NCBI GenBank assembly: GCA_015234525.1 | Contig: JADGMX010000010.1 | Span: 124,001 to 188,000, forward strand | Length of the DNA stretch: 64,000 nucleotides | DNA from: Flavobacterium sp. | Lineage (GTDB): Bacteria; Bacteroidota; Bacteroidia; Flavobacteriales; Flavobacteriaceae | Direction: 5' to 3' | Part shown: positions 1-8,520 of the stretch, in pieces | How positions within the stretch are numbered: position 1 is the first letter of the stretch | Layout of the letters: each line of letters starts with the position of its first letter | Program-made: the position numbers and the translations under genes | Notes under the pieces: model-generated | Database searches by the model: none | The model's input: the letters and a program-made list of their open reading frames with translations, nothing else | What the model was told of the DNA's origin: nothing

Positions 1-689
1 AGCTCTTCAAACGGCATGTCGCTGACATTCATCGGCTGGTGGACAGTAAAGGTAAGCCGATTTCCTAAAGTTAAAGGAAAAAAGCCATATTTAAAAACTT
101 TCCACGAATTGTTAATTGTTATTGGTACAATGCAAGCTGACGGTGCGCTTTTGCATAATATTTTCATTCCGGTTTGTGCAAATGGTTTTGGCTGACCGGT
201 TTTACTGCGAGTTCCTTCAGGAAAAATAACGGCTGATCGATTGTGTCGCTGAATATAGTCGCCTAGTTTTTTGATGGTTGGCACGGCTTGTTTTGGGTCG
301 TTTCGATCAATAAGCACAGATCCGCCATGACGAAGGTTAAAGGAGACGCTTGGAATTCCGCGACCGAGTTCAATTTTGCTGACAAATTTGGGATGAATTC
401 GGCGAAGAAACCAAATGATGGCAACGATGTCGTACATACTTTGATGATTTGCCACAACGATTATCGGGCGATCGCTCGGAATCAAATCGCGGTTGCGAAA
501 CGTAAATGTCGTTCCCAAAATTCCGGTACATACCAAAAGGCAGAAGTTTAAGTAATCAACTGACTTTTTATGCGCGTGATAGCCAAAGACCTTTAACGCG
601 ATATATTGAATCGGATGAAAAACAGCAAGCATCAATCCGAAGCATAGATAGTAGATGGCTGAAACCGGATATGACAGAAGTTTTTTCAT
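1..689 (-). CDS. 1-acyl-sn-glycerol-3-phosphate acyltransferase family protein (PlsC-like), 3' end cut by window edge
   Basis: Reading the minus strand from an ATG at 689 gives 229 codons without a stop up to the window edge, so the C-terminus is missing. The acyltransferase motifs are clear: NHQSMYD at residues 81-87 (catalytic His82 and Asp87 of HX4D) and FPEGTRS at about 156-162. The N-terminus has a hydrophobic stretch at about residues 7-32, as expected of a membrane-bound enzyme. The family transfers an acyl chain to lysophosphatidate in phospholipid synthesis; some members act on other lysolipids, so substrate is inferred only. It is divergent from recA. A second PlsC-type gene lies on the other side of recA at 2574-3326, and the two differ in sequence, so this is not a recent duplication. 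Confidence 0.88.
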   Translation of the reverse strand, partial: MKKLLSYPVSAIYYLCFGLMLAVFHPIQYIALKVFGYHAHKKSVDYLNFCLLVCTGILGTTFTFRNRDLIPSDRPIIVVANHQSMYDIVAIIWFLRRIHPKFVSKIELGRGIPSVSFNLRHGGSVLIDRNDPKQAVPTIKKLGDYIQRHNRSAVIFPEGTRSKTGQPKPFAQTGMKILCKSAPSACIVPITINNSWKVFKYGFFPLTLGNRLTFTVHQPMNVSDMPFEE

Positions 690-918
690 CGATTTAATAA
701 TTTGCAAAAATATAAAAATTATTTCGTTCAAAACACATCAAAACCAATCGTGTTTGATTAACATTGTTTGCGGTTTTACAGTACTGGCAAGTATCATTAA
801 CCGGCTAATTTTCGGATGATAAAGATTCATTTTAACAACCGAATGCGCACGCTAAAAAGTGAAACCGACCAAAAAAAGAAGTATTTTTACGCGCACAATT
901 AAATCAGCAGAAATAGAC

Positions 919-1923
919 ATGAGTTCAGAGAAAGAAGCGAAATTAAAAGCACTCCAGCTAACACTGGACAAACTCGACAAGACTTACGGTAAAGGTACCG
1001 TGATGAAGATGGGTGACAGGGCGATCGAGGAAGTAGAAACAATATCGTCGGGGTCGCTCGGACTTGACTTAGCTCTTGGAGTAAACGGCTATCCGAAAGG
1101 ACGAATCATAGAAATATACGGACCGGAATCTTCCGGTAAGACCACATTAACGCTTCATGCGATTGCTGAGGCGCAAAAAGCTGGCGGAATTGCAGCATTT
1201 ATCGATGCCGAGCACGCGTTCGACAGAAGTTATGCCGAGAAGTTAAACGTTGATGTTGAAAACCTGATCATTTCTCAGCCGGATAACGGTGAACAAGCGC
1301 TTGAAATCGCGGAAAACCTGATTCGCTCGGGAGCGATCGACATTGTTGTCATTGACTCGGTTGCGGCTTTGACGCCAAAAAGCGAGATTGAAGGCGAAAT
1401 GGGTGATTCGAAAATGGGATTACACGCACGATTGATGTCGCAAGCCCTTAGAAAGCTTACGGGAACGATCAGCAAAACCAATTGTACGGTGTTTTTCATT
1501 AACCAATTACGTGAGAAGATCGGTGTGATGTTCGGAAATCCCGAGACTACAACCGGTGGTAATGCGCTAAAATTCTACGCTTCGGTGCGATTGGATATCA
1601 GGCGATCGTCGCAGATTAAAGATGGCGATAACGTGATCGGTAACCGAACAAAAGTTAAAGTGGTTAAGAACAAAGTTGCGCCGCCTTTTAAAACGGCAGA
1701 ATTCGACATCATGTATGGCGAAGGTGTTTCCAAAACAGGCGAAATCCTGGATTTGGCAGTCGAGTTTGAAATCATCAAAAAAGCAGGATCTTGGTTTAGT
1801 TACGGCGACACCAAATTAGGACAAGGTCGGGATGCGGTTAAAATCCTGATTAAGGACAATCCTGAACTTGCCGACGAACTCGAACAAAAAATAAAAACCT
1901 CGATTAAAGAGAACATGAATTAA
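919..1923 (+). CDS. recA: Recombinase A
   Basis: RecA forms ATP-dependent filaments on single-stranded DNA and drives homologous pairing and strand exchange. The protein is 334 residues from the ATG at 919, the usual size in Flavobacteriaceae. The Walker A motif GPESSGKT is at residues 68-75, followed by the conserved DAEHAFD segment and the loop region with [22 protein letters not shown] (split here: FINQLREK, then [14 protein letters not shown]). An in-frame GTG at 859 would add 20 basic residues that are not typical of RecA, so the ATG was chosen. The gene is followed at once by a strong terminator and appears to be monocistronic. The 230 bases upstream hold no clear TAnnTTTG promoter element and no SOS-like operator that I can recognise. 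Confidence 0.98.
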   Translation: MSSEKEAKLKALQLTLDKLDKTYGKGTVMKMGDRAIEEVETISSGSLGLDLALGVNGYPKGRIIEIYGPESSGKTTLTLHAIAEAQKAGGIAAFIDAEHAFDRSYAEKLNVDVENLIISQPDNGEQALEIAENLIRSGAIDIVVIDSVAALTPKSEIEGEMGDSKMGLHARLMSQALRKLTGTISKTNCTVFFINQLREKIGVMFGNPETTTGGNALKFYASVRLDIRRSSQIKDGDNVIGNRTKVKVVKNKVAPPFKTAEFDIMYGEGVSKTGEILDLAVEFEIIKKAGSWFSYGDTKLGQGRDAVKILIKDNPELADELEQKIKTSIKENMN

Positions 1924-1928
1924 GTTTT

Positions 1929-1954
1929 AAACCCGGCAATTTGTCGGGTTTTTT
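1929..1954 (+). terminator. Rho-independent terminator of recA
   Basis: Inverted repeat with arms AACCCG and CGGGTT (extendable inward with one G-U pair) followed by a run of T residues, 7 bases after the recA stop codon. Confidence 0.85.
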
Positions 1955-2012
1955 GTTCTTTAAATTTTCCGCAAAGAGTTGTACCTTTTCCCTACTGAAA
2001 ATCTGAATAAAA

Positions 2013-2420
2013 ATGAAAAAAGTTTTTGCCCTTTTGATCCTTGCCATTTCGTTTGTCGGTTGCGAATTGGAAGATGACGAGAGATCGAGCGTTCCGCAAT
2101 TAGGACCGATCGAAGATGTGACTATGCCGGCGCGTTATAAAGTTGACAGCGTTTCGAAGATTGTGATCAGATACCGGCAACCGTCGACGTGTCATATTTT
2201 CACCGGATTTTATTACGAACGATTTTCGACCACACGAACCGTTGCGATCCAATTTAACAAACTCAACCGCAACAACTGCGAACCGCTTAACGAACCGCCA
2301 TTTGAAACGGAATTGAATTTCGAGCCGCAAGCATCCGGAGCGTATACCTTTAAATTCTGGACCGGTTTCGATGAGGCCGGCGCCGAGACTTATATCACCG
2401 AGGAAGTAGTTGTTCCTTAG
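2013..2420 (+). CDS. Hypothetical lipoprotein
   Basis: A 135-residue protein with a lipoprotein signal peptide: MKKVFALLILAISFVGC, with the lipobox FVGC placing the lipidated cysteine at residue 17. The acidic ELEDDE segment follows the cysteine directly, which in Bacteroidota resembles lipoprotein export signals for surface display (inference). The mature part of about 118 residues looks like a single small beta-rich domain with two further cysteines; I do not recognise a family. A TACCTTTT sequence at 1982-1989 is one base from the Bacteroidota -7 element and may be its promoter. The gene stands alone between recA and a convergent acyltransferase gene. Confidence 0.75.
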   Translation: MKKVFALLILAISFVGCELEDDERSSVPQLGPIEDVTMPARYKVDSVSKIVIRYRQPSTCHIFTGFYYERFSTTRTVAIQFNKLNRNNCEPLNEPPFETELNFEPQASGAYTFKFWTGFDEAGAETYITEEVVVP

Positions 2421-2454
2421 CAAGATTTCGTTTAAATGTCAGTTGTGGCTGTTT

Positions 2455-2505
2455 GCGTTAGGGATGGCAGCAAGGTGCCGCGCACCGCGAACAGCCCGGC
2501 GTGGC
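2455..2505 (+). repeat. Intergenic repeat, copy R1 of a family with four copies in this window
   Basis: The sequence runs from GCGTTAGGGATGGCAGC through an internal GC-rich hairpin (GGTGCCGCGCACC) to GAACAGCCCGGCGTGG. It shares its ends with copies at 7079-7162 (opposite orientation), 12223-12294 and 55541-55616. It lies 35 bases after the lipoprotein stop codon, between two convergent genes. Similar intergenic elements are common in Flavobacterium genomes; their function is not known to me. Confidence 0.65.
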
Positions 2506-2573
2506 GGAATATGTTTGTTGGAATTGGGAAGCTGAATCGCCGCGCAACGCCCGAATAATCAAAATTTGAACAG

Positions 2574-3326
2574 TTACTTTTCGCGTTGGTACGCTTCGAG
2601 TTGCGCTAGGATTAGCGCCCGTGATTGCTCACGTAACATTTGAATGTCGGCTTTGGTTTCGGTTAGATTTGCCGTCTCTATAAAGTTGTGGGTTTTTGCG
2701 CGCATCCGGCCCGGACTTCCGCTAAAGAATGAATATGAGAATCGTTTTTTGTTGTCGGGGAAGGTCATTGGGACAATCGGAATTTTGTGTTCGATTGCCA
2801 GACGAAATGCGCCGTCCTTGAAACTATCGAGCAAAATCGACTGATCGTCGGGAACGCCGCCTTCCGGAAAAATGCAAATGCTGAGACCTTGATTGAGCCG
2901 TTTTTGCGCCCGATCGAAAACTTCTTTGCGACTTCTGGAACTGCTACGATCGACCAAAATACAGGTCCTTTTATAGAAAAATCCGAAAAGTGGAATTTTG
3001 ACCAACTCTTTTTTCCCCACAAAGACGAACGGATTTCGGTTGATTGACAACATCAGCATGATATCCATCATTGAGGTGTGATTTGAGATCAGCATGTAAC
3101 TTTTGCCGATTTTCATTTCCTGTTCGCGGTCGAGTTTATAATAAAAACCCATTCCGTACAAAATGACCTTTGCCCAGATTCGCGCCATTACAAAAAAGTA
3201 GGGGTACCATTTTTCTTTCAGGATCGAGATGACCAGAAACGGGAACATAATCAGGATCGGCAGCGCCATTAGGAGGTAAAACCAGATTCGCCACAGCGTC
3301 CAGAATACTATTTTTAAGAATCTCAT
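2574..3326 (-). CDS. 1-acyl-sn-glycerol-3-phosphate acyltransferase family protein (PlsC-like)
   Basis: A 250-residue membrane-associated acyltransferase. A long hydrophobic N-terminal region (residues about 8-36) is followed by the catalytic motif NHTSMMD at 82-88 (His83, Asp88) and the acceptor-binding motif FPEGG at 153-157. The second motif ends GG instead of the GTR of canonical PlsC, so the substrate may be a lysolipid other than lysophosphatidate. The family acylates the sn-2 position of glycerolipids at the inner membrane. The gene is convergent with the lipoprotein gene and divergent from trpS; no operon partner is seen. Confidence 0.88.
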   Translation of the reverse strand: MRFLKIVFWTLWRIWFYLLMALPILIMFPFLVISILKEKWYPYFFVMARIWAKVILYGMGFYYKLDREQEMKIGKSYMLISNHTSMMDIMLMLSINRNPFVFVGKKELVKIPLFGFFYKRTCILVDRSSSRSRKEVFDRAQKRLNQGLSICIFPEGGVPDDQSILLDSFKDGAFRLAIEHKIPIVPMTFPDNKKRFSYSFFSGSPGRMRAKTHNFIETANLTETKADIQMLREQSRALILAQLEAYQREK

Positions 3327-3370
3327 GGTGCCAAAAGTAAGGAAACCGACTTAGTTTTTCGCAAAAGAGT

Positions 3371-3378
3371 TAACTTTG
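3371..3378 (+). promoter_or_regulatory. Promoter -7 element (TAACTTTG) upstream of trpS
   Basis: Exact match to the Bacteroidota TAnnTTTG element, 18 bases before the trpS ATG. No clear TTG -33 element is seen at 17-19 bases upstream. The transcript leader would be very short. Confidence 0.55.
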
Positions 3379-3396
3379 CATCAAAGTTTTACTGCA

Positions 3397-4374
3397 ATGG
3401 CTAAAGTCCTCACAGGTATTCAAAGTACCGGCACTCCACATCTCGGAAATATTCTTGGCGCAATCGTCCCGGCGATCGAAATGTCCCAGAAACCCGAAAA
3501 CGAAACATTCTTATTTATTGCTGATCTTCACTCGATTACGCAAATTAAAAATGATCAAACGCTTCGTGAAAACACGTTCAATGTTGCGGCAACGTGGCTT
3601 GCCTTCGGACTTGATGTTGAAAAAGTCACTTTTTACAGACAATCTGATGTTCCTCAAACCGCAGAGCTTTCCTGGTATTTGAGTTGTTTTTTCCCATTTC
3701 AGCGACTCACCTTAGCGCATTCTTTTAAAGACAAAGCAGACCGTTTGGCAGATGTGAATGCGGGACTGTTCAGTTATCCGATGTTGATGGCGGCCGATAT
3801 CTTATTGTATGATGCCAATCAGGTTCCGGTTGGGAAAGATCAGATGCAACACATTGAGATTACTCGCGATGTTGCGGCTCGTTTTAACCATCAGATGGGT
3901 GAAACATTCGTATTGCCTGAGGCTTCAGTAATGGACGACACCATGTATGTTCCCGGTATCGACGGACATAAAATGAGCAAATCGCGCGGAAATATCATTC
4001 AGCTTTTCCAAGACGATAAGGCCTTGCGCAAGCAAATCATGTCGATCGAAACTGATAGCACACCGCTTGAGGAACCAAAAGATGCTGAAACCTGCAAAAT
4101 CTTTGGCATCTATAAATTGTTGGCAACGCCCCAGCAGATCGATGCGATGAAGGTGAATTACCAGAACAAAGACCGCAACTTTGGTTATGGCCATGCGAAA
4201 CAGGCACTTTTCGAGTTGATCGTTGAAAAATACAAAACACCAAGAGAGCGCTACCAATACTATCAGGCAAACCCTGAAGAAGTGGAAGCACAGTTGCAGA
4301 TTGGTGCCGAAAAAGCACGCAAGATTGCAGATGTAACTCTGAAACGCGTTCGCCAAAAACTCGGATTTAGCTAA
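3397..4374 (+). CDS. trpS: Tryptophanyl-tRNA synthetase
   Basis: Class I aminoacyl-tRNA synthetase that charges tRNA-Trp, 325 residues from the ATG at 3397, the normal bacterial length. The first class I signature appears as TGTPHLGNIL at residues 11-20 and the second as GHKMSKS near residue 195. The segment SLSYPVLMAADI-like region is present as SYPMLMAADILLYDANQVPVGKDQ (split: SYPMLMAADILLYDA, NQVPVGKDQ), typical of TrpRS. A TTG at 3376 in the same frame lies inside the -7 promoter element and was not used as start. The stop codon overlaps the convergent dprA by 4 bases. Confidence 0.97.
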   Translation: MAKVLTGIQSTGTPHLGNILGAIVPAIEMSQKPENETFLFIADLHSITQIKNDQTLRENTFNVAATWLAFGLDVEKVTFYRQSDVPQTAELSWYLSCFFPFQRLTLAHSFKDKADRLADVNAGLFSYPMLMAADILLYDANQVPVGKDQMQHIEITRDVAARFNHQMGETFVLPEASVMDDTMYVPGIDGHKMSKSRGNIIQLFQDDKALRKQIMSIETDSTPLEEPKDAETCKIFGIYKLLATPQQIDAMKVNYQNKDRNFGYGHAKQALFELIVEKYKTPRERYQYYQANPEEVEAQLQIGAEKARKIADVTLKRVRQKLGFS

Positions 4375-5474
4375 ATAGCTTCAAACATTTTACCGGGAAG
4401 CGGCCGGATGACGCCTTTGAGTTCCATATTTAAAAGTGTTGCCGAAATTTTAAAAATCGGGAAACCGCATTCAAGTGCAATAACATCAAGAAGTTGCTTT
4501 CCATTGCCGGTCAGGTGATCGTAAACGATTTGTTCATCCGGTTCAAGCGATACAAAAAGTTGTTTTTGCACCGGCTTCGGGTCGCGTTTTGGCAATTCCC
4601 AATTTAAAATGTAGATCAGGTCGGCGGCGCTGGTCAGCAGATGAGCCCGTTGCGACTTAATCAAATTATTGCAACCGATGCTGAATTTGTCGCTAGTCCG
4701 GCCGGGCACCGCAAACACATCCCGATTGTAATCGCTTGCCATTCTGGCGGTGATCAGCGAACCGCTTTTCTCGGCTGATTCGACGACAATGGTAGCCTCC
4801 GACATTCCGGCAACGATCCGGTTCCGTTTCACAAAATTCTCTTTCTCAGGTTCAGAGGTGCTCCAGAATTCGGTAATGAAACCGCCGCTTTCAAGCATGT
4901 CTTTCATATATCTTTTGTGCGGTTTGGGATAAATCTGATTTAACCCGTGTGCAACAACCGCAATGGTTTGCAAACCGTAGTCAAGGGCCGCCTGGTGAGC
5001 CGCGATGTCAACACCATACGCAAATCCGCTTACGATTACTGGATTGAGCGGCGCGAGGTCTTCGATGAGTTTCCGGCAAAAATCTGTTCCATGTGGCGTA
5101 ATTTCGCGCGTGCCGACAATGCTGATCATCCGGCCGTTATTGGTATTTATCTTCCCTTTTGAGAATAACAGCAGCGGTCCGTCGACACAATGCTTCAAAC
5201 GGTCGGGATAGTTCTCGTCCTGAAAGGAAAATGCATCGATATTGTGATCGACGATAAACTTCAATTCGGCTTCTGCCATTCGCATCGACGCTTTGTCGTG
5301 CAACTTTTTGATCCGGGCTGAACCGACGCCGTCAATGGATGCGAGATGAGCGGATTTAGATTTGAAAACTTCTTCAGCAGATCCGCAGGATTGGATTAGC
5401 TTTTTGGCCAAAATATCTCCAATGTTGGCAGTTTTTTGCAGGGCAAGTAAGTAGAGTAAGTCTGTATGGCGCAT
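4371..5474 (-). CDS. dprA: DNA-processing protein DprA (Smf)
   Basis: DprA binds incoming single-stranded DNA and loads RecA during natural transformation; it is also widespread in species not known to be transformable. The 367-residue protein has an N-terminal helix-hairpin-helix/SAM-like region (about 1-75), then the Rossmann-like DprA core with SIVGTREITPHG, SGFAYGVDIAAHQAAL and the conserved FVKRNRIVAGMS and SGSLITARMA segments, and a C-terminal winged-helix-like region (about 305-367). The ATG at 5474 was preferred to a TTG three codons upstream. The 3' end overlaps trpS convergently by 4 bases. It is 3.5 kb from recA, but I infer no regulatory link. Confidence 0.95.
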   Translation of the reverse strand: MRHTDLLYLLALQKTANIGDILAKKLIQSCGSAEEVFKSKSAHLASIDGVGSARIKKLHDKASMRMAEAELKFIVDHNIDAFSFQDENYPDRLKHCVDGPLLLFSKGKINTNNGRMISIVGTREITPHGTDFCRKLIEDLAPLNPVIVSGFAYGVDIAAHQAALDYGLQTIAVVAHGLNQIYPKPHKRYMKDMLESGGFITEFWSTSEPEKENFVKRNRIVAGMSEATIVVESAEKSGSLITARMASDYNRDVFAVPGRTSDKFSIGCNNLIKSQRAHLLTSAADLIYILNWELPKRDPKPVQKQLFVSLEPDEQIVYDHLTGNGKQLLDVIALECGFPIFKISATLLNMELKGVIRPLPGKMFEAI

Positions 5475-5558
5475 AATTATCAAAACTGAAATTTATGCAA
5501 TTTGCGCTAATTGTTAATAAAATATGTTGATAAAATTTTATCATCATCATGCAATGTA

Positions 5559-5566
5559 TAACTTTG
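5559..5566 (+). promoter_or_regulatory. Promoter -7 element (TAACTTTG) abutting the HU-SPOR gene start
   Basis: Exact TAnnTTTG match ending only 5 bases before the ATG at 5572. If it is used, transcription would begin at or next to the start codon and give a leaderless or nearly leaderless mRNA. Confidence 0.5.
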
Positions 5567-5571
5567 TTTTC

Positions 5572-6501
5572 ATGAAGATCGAACAGTATATTTCAAGGCT
5601 TTTATATCGCTATCAATGCGTTACCGTTCCCGGTTTTGGCGCGTTCCTTACCGAAATTCAGCCGGCTCAGCTGCACGAGTCATCAAATGCATTCTATCCG
5701 CCCAAGAAATTAGTGTCATTCAATCCAAATTTGAAAAATAACGATGGATTGTTGGCAAACCACATTTCACAAAGCGAGAAGATTGGATATGAGGCGGCCG
5801 TTGAAGCGATCTATAGTGAGGTCGACATTTGGAAGAACATTCTGGAAATCAACCAAAAATTCACTTTGAAGAATATCGGCGAGTTGTCGCTAAATTCGGA
5901 GCGGAACGTGGTTTTTACGCCATACGATCAGAACAATTACCTCACCCAATCGTTCGGACTGAATTCTTTTGTATCGCCGGCAATCAAACGTGAAGTGTAC
6001 AAAGAAGAGGTTGAAGCGATCGAAGAAAAAGCACCAATCTTTTTCACTCCTGAAACGCGTGAAAAAAAATCTTATCTTAAGTACGCCGCCATTTTTGTCT
6101 TGGCTTTAACTGCTGCCGGATCGATCGGTTTCAAGCTTCATTCTGATAATGTCGCAGCCGAAACTCTGATCGTAGAAAAGCAAGTCCAGCAGGAAGTTCA
6201 AAACAAAATTCAACAAGCTACATTTTTTATCGAAAACCCGATGCCGGCTGTCACGCTGACCATCAAAGAAGAAAAAATGCCATACCACGTTGTAGCGGGC
6301 GCCTTTAGGAATGAACAAAACGCTGACAAGAAATTCGAACAATTAAGCAAAATGGGCTTTAAACCCCGACGACTGGAGCCAAATAAACACGGATTGTACC
6401 CGGTGGTTTACGGAAGTTATCCAACCTATACCGAAGCCTGGAAGGCAAAAGTCCAGATTCAAAAAGCTCACAATCCCGATGCTTGGCTACTCATAAAATA
6501 A
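5572..6501 (+). CDS. HU-like DNA-binding domain / SPOR domain fusion membrane protein
   Basis: The 309-residue protein has three parts. The N-terminal 100 residues or so (YRYQCVTVPGFGAFLTE, then LVSFNPNLKNNDGLL and the NIGELSL region) match the bacterial CCDC81-type HU domain. A single transmembrane helix follows at about residues 170-188 (YAAIFVLALTAAGSIGF). The C-terminal 72 residues form a SPOR domain (PYHVVAGAF...YPVVYGSYPTYTEAW), which in other proteins binds denuded peptidoglycan glycans at division sites. The expected topology is HU in the cytoplasm and SPOR in the periplasm, so it may tie DNA or a cytoplasmic partner to the septum; this is inference. The ATG at 5572 was chosen because upstream sequence to 5524 covers the promoter element. 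A terminator follows the gene. Confidence 0.85.
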   Translation: MKIEQYISRLLYRYQCVTVPGFGAFLTEIQPAQLHESSNAFYPPKKLVSFNPNLKNNDGLLANHISQSEKIGYEAAVEAIYSEVDIWKNILEINQKFTLKNIGELSLNSERNVVFTPYDQNNYLTQSFGLNSFVSPAIKREVYKEEVEAIEEKAPIFFTPETREKKSYLKYAAIFVLALTAAGSIGFKLHSDNVAAETLIVEKQVQQEVQNKIQQATFFIENPMPAVTLTIKEEKMPYHVVAGAFRNEQNADKKFEQLSKMGFKPRRLEPNKHGLYPVVYGSYPTYTEAWKAKVQIQKAHNPDAWLLIK

Positions 6502-6505
6502 TTAC

Positions 6506-6529
6506 AATCCCGGTTTTCCGGGATTTTTT
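6506..6529 (+). terminator. Rho-independent terminator of the HU-SPOR gene
   Basis: Perfect 8-bp hairpin AATCCCGG-TTTT-CCGGGATT followed by T residues, directly after the stop codon. Confidence 0.9.
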
Positions 6530-6545
6530 ATAACTAACAATACAA

Positions 6546-7055
6546 ATGCAACCAAAAACGCCTTCAGAATCACTGACCGTAATAACAGACCTGGTACTTC
6601 CGGGCGAAACAAATCCGCTTAACAATATGTTTGGTGGCGAGTTACTAGCTAGAATGGATCGTGCGGCAAGTATCGCAGCAAGACGGCATTCAAGACGGAT
6701 CACCGTTACGGCGTCGGTAAACCACGTGGCATTCAATATGGCGATTCCCCTGGCAAGCGTACTGACAATTGAAGCAAAAGTGTCGCGTAGTTTCAGAAGT
6801 TCGATGGAAATTTACCTCGATGTTTGGCTGGAAGACCGCGAATCTGGAAAGCGTGTTAAGGCAAATGAAGCGATCTACACTTTTGTGGCGGTTGATGATA
6901 CGGGTCGGCCTGTCGAAGTCCCACAGATCATTCCGGAAACCGAACTCGAAAAGCAGCGATTCGATGCCGCATTGCGTCGCAAACAGCTGAGCCTGGTTCT
7001 CGCCGGCAAAATGAAGCCGCAGGAAGCAACTGAACTCAAGGCGCTGTTTAACTAA
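6546..7055 (+). CDS. Acyl-CoA thioesterase, hotdog fold (YciA/BFIT type)
   Basis: A 169-residue single-domain hotdog thioesterase. The family motif around the active site is NNMFGGELLARMDRAA at about residues 26-41, followed by the NHVAFNMAIPLAS region and the FVAVDDTGRPVEVP strand. Members hydrolyse acyl-CoA to free acid and CoA in the cytoplasm, and chain-length preference cannot be read from sequence. The C-terminal 40 residues are helical and charged, as in many family members. The gene starts 17 bases beyond the preceding terminator and probably has its own promoter. It is convergent with the EnvC-like gene, and an intergenic repeat lies between them. Confidence 0.9.
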   Translation: MQPKTPSESLTVITDLVLPGETNPLNNMFGGELLARMDRAASIAARRHSRRITVTASVNHVAFNMAIPLASVLTIEAKVSRSFRSSMEIYLDVWLEDRESGKRVKANEAIYTFVAVDDTGRPVEVPQIIPETELEKQRFDAALRRKQLSLVLAGKMKPQEATELKALFN

Positions 7056-7078
7056 TTTATTTTTTCCGACCGATTTTT

Positions 7079-7162
7079 GGGCGTGACCACAAGGGTCGGG
7101 CTCTGCGCTACTAGTCTGTCGCGCTATCGCCGCCAGAGCTATCCGCTTCGATCCCTCACGCG
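7079..7162 (-). repeat. Intergenic repeat, copy R2 (reverse orientation)
   Basis: The plus strand reads GGGCGTGACC, then CGGGCTCTGCGCT, an internal palindrome with arms CTCTG and CAGAG, then ATCCGCTTCGATCCCTCACGC. The outer parts correspond to the reverse complement of copy R1 (GCGTTAGGGATGGCAGC and CAGCCCGGCGTGG). It lies between two convergent genes, 23 bases after the thioesterase stop codon. Open frames across it are artefacts of the repeat. Confidence 0.7.
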
Positions 7163-7246
7163 AGCTTCAGTTTCCATTTCGGCTTTTATCGGAAGGTTAC
7201 AAACAACTTCTTTGGCTGCTCCGAACCAAAGCGACTGTCCGTACAA

Positions 7247-8503
7247 CTACATTGGTGCAAGCCAGGTCTGCGGATTCGAATAAACCGTATTCTGAAGAAC
7301 CAGGAATTTTAACGTGGTTTTTCCCGTGTCGCCGTTGGTGCGAATCTTACCGAGTTTTTGTTTGGTTGTAACTTTATCCCCTTTTTGAACGTTCACCGTA
7401 CTAAGATTCTGATAGATGGTAAAGTAGTCACCGTGTTGGATCATTACCGCCTTGTTTACCGGCGAAATCACCATGATGCTGCTTACTTCTCCGCCAAAAA
7501 CAGCACGTGCGTCTGCACCTGGCTCAGTCGAAATCTCGAGTCCGCTGTTATGCACCACAAGCGACTTGTGCACCGGATGCGCCTGATCGCCATAACCTAA
7601 AGAGATAAATCCTTTTTCAGTTGGCCAGGGAAGTTTGCCTTTGTTTGCTCTAAAGTTGTTTGCAATAAGCTGACCCTCGGGCGTTAAAACAATTTTATTT
7701 ACTGATTTTGTTGCAGCTTTGGCCGCAGCCGTGCTCGTGCCTTTTGCTTTTGCAGCTTCAGCAGCAGTTTTTCGGTTTGCCGCCGCAATTGCCTCGCGAA
7801 TCAACTTGTCGATTTGACGATCGATATTTTTTGCTTCTTGCTGTCTTTTTTTGATTTCAGCCGTAATTTTCTTTTTGTCTTTCAACACATCGTTGATCAA
7901 CTTCTGTTGTTCCTGTCGTTCTTTCTCAAGTGTTTCACGCTCTTTCCGGTTTTCTTCGATCAATCGTTCCTTTTCGGCTTTTTGTACGTTTAACTTTTGA
8001 TTGAAAGCCTGAAGTTCTTCCGCCTTCTTTTTGATTTCCTCACCTTGTGTTTTGCGGTAGCTGGTATATTGCTTCATGTACTGTGCACGCTTGTAGGCTT
8101 GCAAAAAGTTTTCAGAAGACAAGAGGAACATCGCGCGACTCTGCATTGATCGGCTTTTGTAGGATTTACGGATCATTTCGGCATAATCCTCACGCAAATC
8201 GTCGAGTTCTTTGTTGAGACGGTTGATTTTTACCTGATTGATATACATGTCATTTTCAACCAAACGACGTTGCTTCTCGGTGGTGTTGATTAGGGTTTCC
8301 TTTAACTGAATTTTCTTCTTTTGGAGAATCAACTCGTTCGTCGCAGTTTTTTCCTTACTCCGAACGGTCTGCAGGAATTTTTGATTTTCCGCAATTTCAC
8401 GCTGAATCTGAGCCTTTCGCGCTTCAAGTTTCTCTTGCTGCGACTGGCTAAAAGCGATTCCGGTAAATAAAATAAAAATTAAGCTGAAAAGAATCCTTGG
8501 CAT
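7247..8503 (-). CDS. EnvC-like murein hydrolase activator with a degenerate LytM (M23) domain
   Basis: The 418-residue protein has a signal peptide (MPRILFSLIFILFTGIAFS), a long charged coiled coil from about residue 20 to 270 and a C-terminal LytM fold. The catalytic residues of active M23 enzymes are missing: the HxxxD-type motif reads NSGLEIS, the YxHL position reads YQNL, and the HxH motif reads TLKF. This pattern matches EnvC, whose LytM domain is inactive and switches on periplasmic amidases for septal wall splitting. The function is therefore inferred as amidase activation, not hydrolysis. The start at 8503 gives the signal peptide; upstream ATGs in frame run into the DUF4292 gene. It is the last gene of the dut to EnvC run, and a -7 element sits at 8521-8528. 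Confidence 0.9.
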   Translation of the reverse strand: MPRILFSLIFILFTGIAFSQSQQEKLEARKAQIQREIAENQKFLQTVRSKEKTATNELILQKKKIQLKETLINTTEKQRRLVENDMYINQVKINRLNKELDDLREDYAEMIRKSYKSRSMQSRAMFLLSSENFLQAYKRAQYMKQYTSYRKTQGEEIKKKAEELQAFNQKLNVQKAEKERLIEENRKERETLEKERQEQQKLINDVLKDKKKITAEIKKRQQEAKNIDRQIDKLIREAIAAANRKTAAEAAKAKGTSTAAAKAATKSVNKIVLTPEGQLIANNFRANKGKLPWPTEKGFISLGYGDQAHPVHKSLVVHNSGLEISTEPGADARAVFGGEVSSIMVISPVNKAVMIQHGDYFTIYQNLSTVNVQKGDKVTTKQKLGKIRTNGDTGKTTLKFLVLQNTVYSNPQTWLAPM

Positions 8504-8520
8504 AGGTGCGTTTGTTTGTG

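Noticed and set aside
859..918. Longer recA start at GTG 859
   Set aside because: It adds 20 basic residues not found in RecA proteins; the ATG at 919 gives the family N-terminus.
690..918. Possible SOS/LexA operator or typical promoter before recA
   Set aside because: No palindrome of known operator type and no TAnnTTTG match was found; nothing can be supported.
7077..7283. Open frame of 68 codons on the plus strand
   Set aside because: It is spanned by intergenic repeat R2 and runs into the EnvC-like gene on the other strand; its codons are not protein-like.
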